Shown here: in pieces, positions 5,640-9,197 of the stretch | Layout: every line of letters starts with the position of its first letter | Position numbering within the stretch: the stretch's first letter is position 1 | NCBI RefSeq assembly: GCF_052119425.1 | Contig: NZ_JBQKFH010000062.1 | Span: 1 to 9,197, forward strand | Direction: 5' to 3' | Length of the DNA stretch: 9,197 nt | From: Enterococcus_E cecorum_C | GTDB taxonomy: Bacteria > Bacillota > Bacilli > Lactobacillales > Enterococcaceae | Program-made: the position numbers and the translations under genes | Notes under the pieces: model-generated | Database searches by the model: none | What the model saw: the letters and a program-made list of their open reading frames with translations, nothing else | What the model was told of the DNA's origin: nothing

Positions 5640-5666
5640 TTGGACAAAATTTGAAAATGATATGAT
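5640..5666 (+). promoter_or_regulatory. Second candidate promoter P2 upstream of topA
   Basis: TTGGAC (5640-5645) is followed after 15 bases by TATGAT (5661-5666) with a TG one base ahead, an extended -10. The spacing is short, which the extended -10 can offset. A perfect TATAAT also occurs at 5681-5686 but has no -35 at usable distance. Confidence 0.5.
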
Positions 5667-5719
5667 TTGAATTCATTTATTATAATAGAAGAAAAATTTT
5701 ATAAAGGAGCTCTGATTTG

Positions 5720-7798
5720 ATGGCATATAAGTATTTAGTCATAGTGGAGTCACCAGCAAAAGCAAAAACAATTGAGAAGTATTTAGGAAAGAACTACAAA
5801 GTCGTTGCCAGTGTGGGGCATGTACGTGATTTACCTAAAAGTAAGATGGGAATTGATGTAGAAAACAACTATGAACCACACTATATTTCAATCCGCGGTA
5901 AAGGCGATGTCATTAAGAGTTTACGTCAAGCTGCTAAAAAAGCGGAAAAAGTTTATCTTGCAAGTGACCCGGATAGAGAAGGGGAAGCAATCGCCTGGCA
6001 TTTAGCACATATTCTAGGCTTGTCACTGGAAGATAAAAACCGTGTTGTCTTTAATGAGATTACCAAAGATGCAGTCAAAGCGGCTTTTAAAGAACCACGT
6101 ACCATTAATTTAGATTTAGTGGATGCGCAACAAGCTCGTCGTGTGTTAGACCGACTTGTAGGGTATTCTATTAGTCCAATTCTATGGAAAAAAGTGAAAA
6201 AAGGTTTGAGTGCAGGTCGGGTACAGTCAATTGCCTTGAAGATGATAATTGATCGCGAAAAAGAAATTCGTGAGTTCAAGCCAGAAGAATATTGGACGAT
6301 TGATGGGAACTTTAAAAAAGGACGTCAAAAGTTTAAAGCCAATTTCTGGGGCTTAGATGGAAAGAAATATCAGCTAAAGACGCAAGAAGATGTTCAAGCG
6401 GTTTTACAACGTGTCGATTCTAAAGATTATCAAGTAACCAAAGTTGAAAAGAAAGAACGTAAACGCAATCCAGCAGCGCCATTTACAACGAGTAGTTTAC
6501 AACAAGAAGCTGCGCGGAAATTAAACTTTAGAACACGTAAAACAATGATGGTTGCGCAACAATTATATGAAGGAATTGCCCTAGGTCGTCAAGGTACGGT
6601 CGGTCTAATTACCTATATGCGTACAGACTCTAAACGAATTGCCGATACAGCCAAACAAGAGGCTTCACAATTTATTGAAGAAACTTATGGTAGTGAATTT
6701 GCGGCTCACAGTAGCAAAAAAGTTGTCAATGCGCAAGGTGCCCAAGATGCCCATGAAGCGATTCGTCCAACGAGTGTGTTGCGTACACCAGAAAGTTTAG
6801 CAAAATACTTAGATAAAGATCAAATGAAGCTATATTCTTTGATTTGGTCCAGATTTGTGGCTAGTCAGATGACACCTGCTGTCCTTGATACTATGAAAGT
6901 GACTTTAATTCAAAATGGCGTTACTTTTATTGCTAATGGTTCTAAAGTCAAATTCAAAGGTTTTATGCAAGTTTATGTCGAAGGACGCGACGATGGCAAG
7001 GAAGAAAAAGAAAATGTCTTACCAGAACTAATCGAAGGGGAAACCGTCCAGTCTGTGGATGTAGAGCCGAAACAACACTTTACCCAACCACCTGCACGAT
7101 ATAGTGAAGCTACTTTGATTCGTACGCTTGAAGAAAATGGTGTCGGTCGCCCTTCTACTTATGCGCCAACACTTGATACGATTCAACGTCGCTATTATGT
7201 CAAATTGGCACAAAAACGATTTGAACCGACAGAATTAGGAGAAATTGTAAATACATTAACGGTTGATTTCTTCCCTAAAATTGTTGATATTCACTTTACT
7301 GCCGAGATGGAAAATAGTTTGGACCGTGTAGAAGAAGGGAAAGAAAACTGGGTGAAAGTCATCGATGGCTTCTATCAACCATTTGCGAAAGAATTAGCCG
7401 TGGCTGAAGAACAAATTGAAAAAGTTCAAATTAAAGATGAACCGGCTGGCTTTGATTGTGATGTTTGTGGTCATCCGATGGTCGTTAAACTAGGAAAATA
7501 TGGCAAATTCTATGCATGTAGTAATTTTCCAGAATGTCGTAATACCAAGCCTATCGTAAAAGAAATCGGTGTTGAATGTCCACACTGTCATAAAGGTCAA
7601 ATTATTGAAAGAAAATCTAAGAAAAATCGGGTATTTTATGGCTGCAGTAATTATCCTGAATGTGAGTTTGTTTCTTGGGATAAACCAATTGGCAGAAATT
7701 GTCCGAAATGTGATCACTTCTTAGTTGAGAAAAAAGTCAAAGGTGGCAAGCAAGTCGTTTGTCCGAATGGTGATTACGAAGAAAATGTCATTAAATAG
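5720..7798 (+). CDS. topA: DNA topoisomerase I (type IA)
   Basis: TopA relaxes negative supercoils through a transient 5'-phosphotyrosine link and balances gyrase. The 692-residue protein opens with a Toprim domain: catalytic Glu10 in VIVESPAKAK and DPDREGE (83-89). The tyrosine domain follows, with Tyr299 in GLITYMRTDS as nucleophile, and HEAIRP (345-350) and GVGRPSTYAP (475-484) as family motifs. Three C-terminal zinc-ribbon units begin at Cys580/583/600/606, Cys620/623/642/648 and Cys661/664/681. The third unit lacks its fourth cysteine: Gly684 (GGT) stands where the family pattern would put Cys. I start at ATG 5720, matching the conserved MAYKYLVIVES N-terminus; AAAGGAG (5703-5709) is 10 bases upstream. 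A TTG at 5717 is at 7-base spacing and cannot be excluded. It leads an operon with trmFO. Confidence 0.97.
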   Translation: MAYKYLVIVESPAKAKTIEKYLGKNYKVVASVGHVRDLPKSKMGIDVENNYEPHYISIRGKGDVIKSLRQAAKKAEKVYLASDPDREGEAIAWHLAHILGLSLEDKNRVVFNEITKDAVKAAFKEPRTINLDLVDAQQARRVLDRLVGYSISPILWKKVKKGLSAGRVQSIALKMIIDREKEIREFKPEEYWTIDGNFKKGRQKFKANFWGLDGKKYQLKTQEDVQAVLQRVDSKDYQVTKVEKKERKRNPAAPFTTSSLQQEAARKLNFRTRKTMMVAQQLYEGIALGRQGTVGLITYMRTDSKRIADTAKQEASQFIEETYGSEFAAHSSKKVVNAQGAQDAHEAIRPTSVLRTPESLAKYLDKDQMKLYSLIWSRFVASQMTPAVLDTMKVTLIQNGVTFIANGSKVKFKGFMQVYVEGRDDGKEEKENVLPELIEGETVQSVDVEPKQHFTQPPARYSEATLIRTLEENGVGRPSTYAPTLDTIQRRYYVKLAQKRFEPTELGEIVNTLTVDFFPKIVDIHFTAEMENSLDRVEEGKENWVKVIDGFYQPFAKELAVAEEQIEKVQIKDEPAGFDCDVCGHPMVVKLGKYGKFYACSNFPECRNTKPIVKEIGVECPHCHKGQIIERKSKKNRVFYGCSNYPECEFVSWDKPIGRNCPKCDHFLVEKKVKGGKQVVCPNGDYEENVIK

Positions 7799-7812
7799 AT
7801 AGGAGAGAATTG

Positions 7813-9105
7813 ATGGTTTATGTGAATGTTATTGGCGCTGGGCTAGCAGGAAGTGAAGCAGCTTGGCAAATTGCAAATGCAGGTGTGGCAGTGCATCTAT
7901 ATGAAATGCGTCCAACAAAGAAAACACCTGCCCATCATACAAATCAATTTGCTGAATTGGTTTGTTCAAATTCTTTACGAGGTAATAGCTTACAAAATGC
8001 TGTCGGTGTTTTAAAAGAAGAAATGCGCCGAATGAATTCAGTGATTATTCATAGTGCAGATGAAACCAGTGTCCCAGCTGGTGGTGCCTTAGCGGTAGAT
8101 CGTGATACTTTTTCAGCAACGGTAACTGAAAAATTACGTAATCATCCACTTATCACTGTATATGAAGAAGAATTAACAGCATTTCCAGAAGGGATTACCG
8201 TAGTTGCGACTGGGCCTTTAACTTCTGAAGGGTTAGCTAAAACAATTAAGGAATTTAATGGTTCGGATGGTTTTTATTTCTATGATGCCGCTGCGCCAAT
8301 TATTGAAAAATCTTCAATTAATTTTGATAAAGTATATCTAAAATCACGTTATGATAAAGGTGAGGCAGCTTATTTGAACTGTCCGATGACCAAAGAAGAG
8401 TTCGAGGCTTTTCATAAAGAATTGGTTAATGCGGAAGTGGCACCATTAAAAGAGTTCGAAAAAGAAAAATACTTCGAAGGTTGTATGCCAATTGAAGTGA
8501 TGGCAGCTCGTGGTGAGAAAACGATGTTGTTTGGGCCGATGAAACCAGTTGGGCTTGAAGATCCAAAAACTGGTAAACGTCCTTATGCGGTGATTCAATT
8601 ACGTCAGGATAATGCGGCAGCTTCACTTTATAATATCGTTGGGTTCCAAACTCATTTGAAATGGGGCGAACAAAAACGTGTCTTCCAAATGATTCCTGGC
8701 TTGGAAAATGCTGAATTTGTCCGTTATGGTGTCATGCATCGTAATAGCTTCATGAATTCCCCAGAGTTATTAGAACCGACTTATCAATCACGCAAAGATA
8801 GCCGTATTTTCTTTGCTGGTCAGATGACAGGGGTTGAAGGTTATGTGGAAAGTGCAGCCAGTGGCTTAATTGCCGGTATTAATGCAGCACGTTTAGCCAA
8901 AGGGGAGGAGCTTGTTGTCTTCCCTCGTGAAACTGCGATGGGTTCGATGGCCTACTATATCACGCATGCTGAAGGCAAACATTTCCAACCAATGAATGCC
9001 AACTTTGGCCTATTCCCAGAGCTTCCTGAACGTATTCGCGATAAGAAAGTACGTTATGAAACGCTAGCAAATCGTGCGTTAGAAAGTTGGCTCTTTGTCA
9101 AGTAG
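7813..9105 (+). CDS. trmFO: Methylenetetrahydrofolate-tRNA-(uracil-5-)-methyltransferase TrmFO (Gid)
   Basis: TrmFO is an FAD enzyme that makes 5-methyluridine at position 54 of tRNA using methylenetetrahydrofolate as the carbon donor. The 430-residue protein is close to the B. subtilis length (435). It starts with an FAD-binding GAGLAGSEAAW (8-18), and EMRPTKKTPAHHT and LVCSNSLRGNSL (49-60) are family signatures. Cys51 and Cys224 (FEGCMPIEV) correspond by context to the two redox/catalytic cysteines known in B. subtilis (53 and 226). A second flavin-binding stretch, FFAGQMTGVEGYVESAASG, lies near residues 336-354. ATG 7813 has AGGAGAG (7801-7807) five bases upstream; a TTG at 7810 is too close to the SD. 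It lies 14 bases after topA, so the two are probably cotranscribed, and the terminator at 9130 ends the unit. Confidence 0.97.
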   Translation: MVYVNVIGAGLAGSEAAWQIANAGVAVHLYEMRPTKKTPAHHTNQFAELVCSNSLRGNSLQNAVGVLKEEMRRMNSVIIHSADETSVPAGGALAVDRDTFSATVTEKLRNHPLITVYEEELTAFPEGITVVATGPLTSEGLAKTIKEFNGSDGFYFYDAAAPIIEKSSINFDKVYLKSRYDKGEAAYLNCPMTKEEFEAFHKELVNAEVAPLKEFEKEKYFEGCMPIEVMAARGEKTMLFGPMKPVGLEDPKTGKRPYAVIQLRQDNAAASLYNIVGFQTHLKWGEQKRVFQMIPGLENAEFVRYGVMHRNSFMNSPELLEPTYQSRKDSRIFFAGQMTGVEGYVESAASGLIAGINAARLAKGEELVVFPRETAMGSMAYYITHAEGKHFQPMNANFGLFPELPERIRDKKVRYETLANRALESWLFVK

Positions 9106-9129
9106 TGTTGTTGGCAATTAAGTCAATTG

Positions 9130-9169
9130 GAGAGAAAGTTATTTTATGAATGCTTTCTCTCTTTTTTTT
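9130..9169 (+). terminator. Intrinsic terminator after trmFO
   Basis: GAGAGAAAG (9130-9138) and CTTTCTCTC (9153-9161) are perfect 9-bp complements around a 14-base loop, followed by eight T (9162-9169). It begins 25 bases after the trmFO stop and should end the topA-trmFO transcript. The rest of the window (9170-9197) is T-rich and shows no gene. Confidence 0.88.
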
Positions 9170-9197
9170 ATTTTCTTTTCTTTCTTCAATCGATGCT

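Noticed and set aside
9147..9197. Possible new gene start after trmFO (GGAGAG then ATG)
   Set aside because: The SD-like bases and the frame form the terminator stem and U-run; the translation is a phenylalanine-rich run.
1..9197. CRISPR array, rRNA or tRNA genes, insertion sequence
   Set aside because: No regularly spaced repeats, no cloverleaf or rRNA signature, and no transposase frame were found on either strand.

Overview
The window suggests a low-GC member of the Lactobacillales, most likely Enterococcus or a close relative. The reasons are the gene order rbgA-rnhB-dprA-topA-trmFO, strong AGGAGG-type ribosome binding sites, and protein sequences close to what I know of enterococcal TopA, RbgA and TrmFO. 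This is recognition from memory, not a database search. The window has two parts that meet near position 2940.

Left part (1 to about 2940): the end of an integrated mobile element, probably a Tn916-like integrative conjugative element (ICE). By eye it is more A/T-rich than the right part and uses AGA and ATA codons freely. In order it holds: the first seven codons of a leftward gene (1-22) behind a long structured leader; a rightward sigma-region-4-like regulator broken by an in-frame stop (302-718); a 325-base noncoding stretch full of hairpins; a small excisionase-like gene (1044-1283); and a tyrosine recombinase (1373-2893) with an extra C-terminal domain resembling the winged helix of Rep_3 plasmid replication initiators. 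The order regulator, xis, int, chromosome is that of the integration end of Tn916-type elements. The genes that would show conjugation, cargo or replication lie outside the window.

Junction (2894-2984): between the int stop and rbgA lie two direct repeats of TTTTTGGTTT, an inverted copy, and a short dyad. This is the likely att site. I see no convincing promoter or forward terminator here, so the element may supply transcription to the chromosomal genes.

Right part (2985-9197): ordinary core chromosome. rbgA (large-subunit assembly GTPase) overlaps rnhB (RNase HII) by 8 bases. A terminator-like hairpin whose 3' arm is the dprA Shine-Dalgarno sequence separates rnhB from dprA (DNA processing/recombination mediator). 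Two sigma-A-type promoters precede topA (topoisomerase I), which is followed 14 bases later by trmFO (tRNA m5U54 methyltransferase). A strong intrinsic terminator ends the unit at 9130-9169.

The most unusual points are the integrase with a Rep_3-like tail, the disabled regulator behind a hairpin that hides its ribosome binding site, the structured region before xis, and the dprA terminator/SD overlap.
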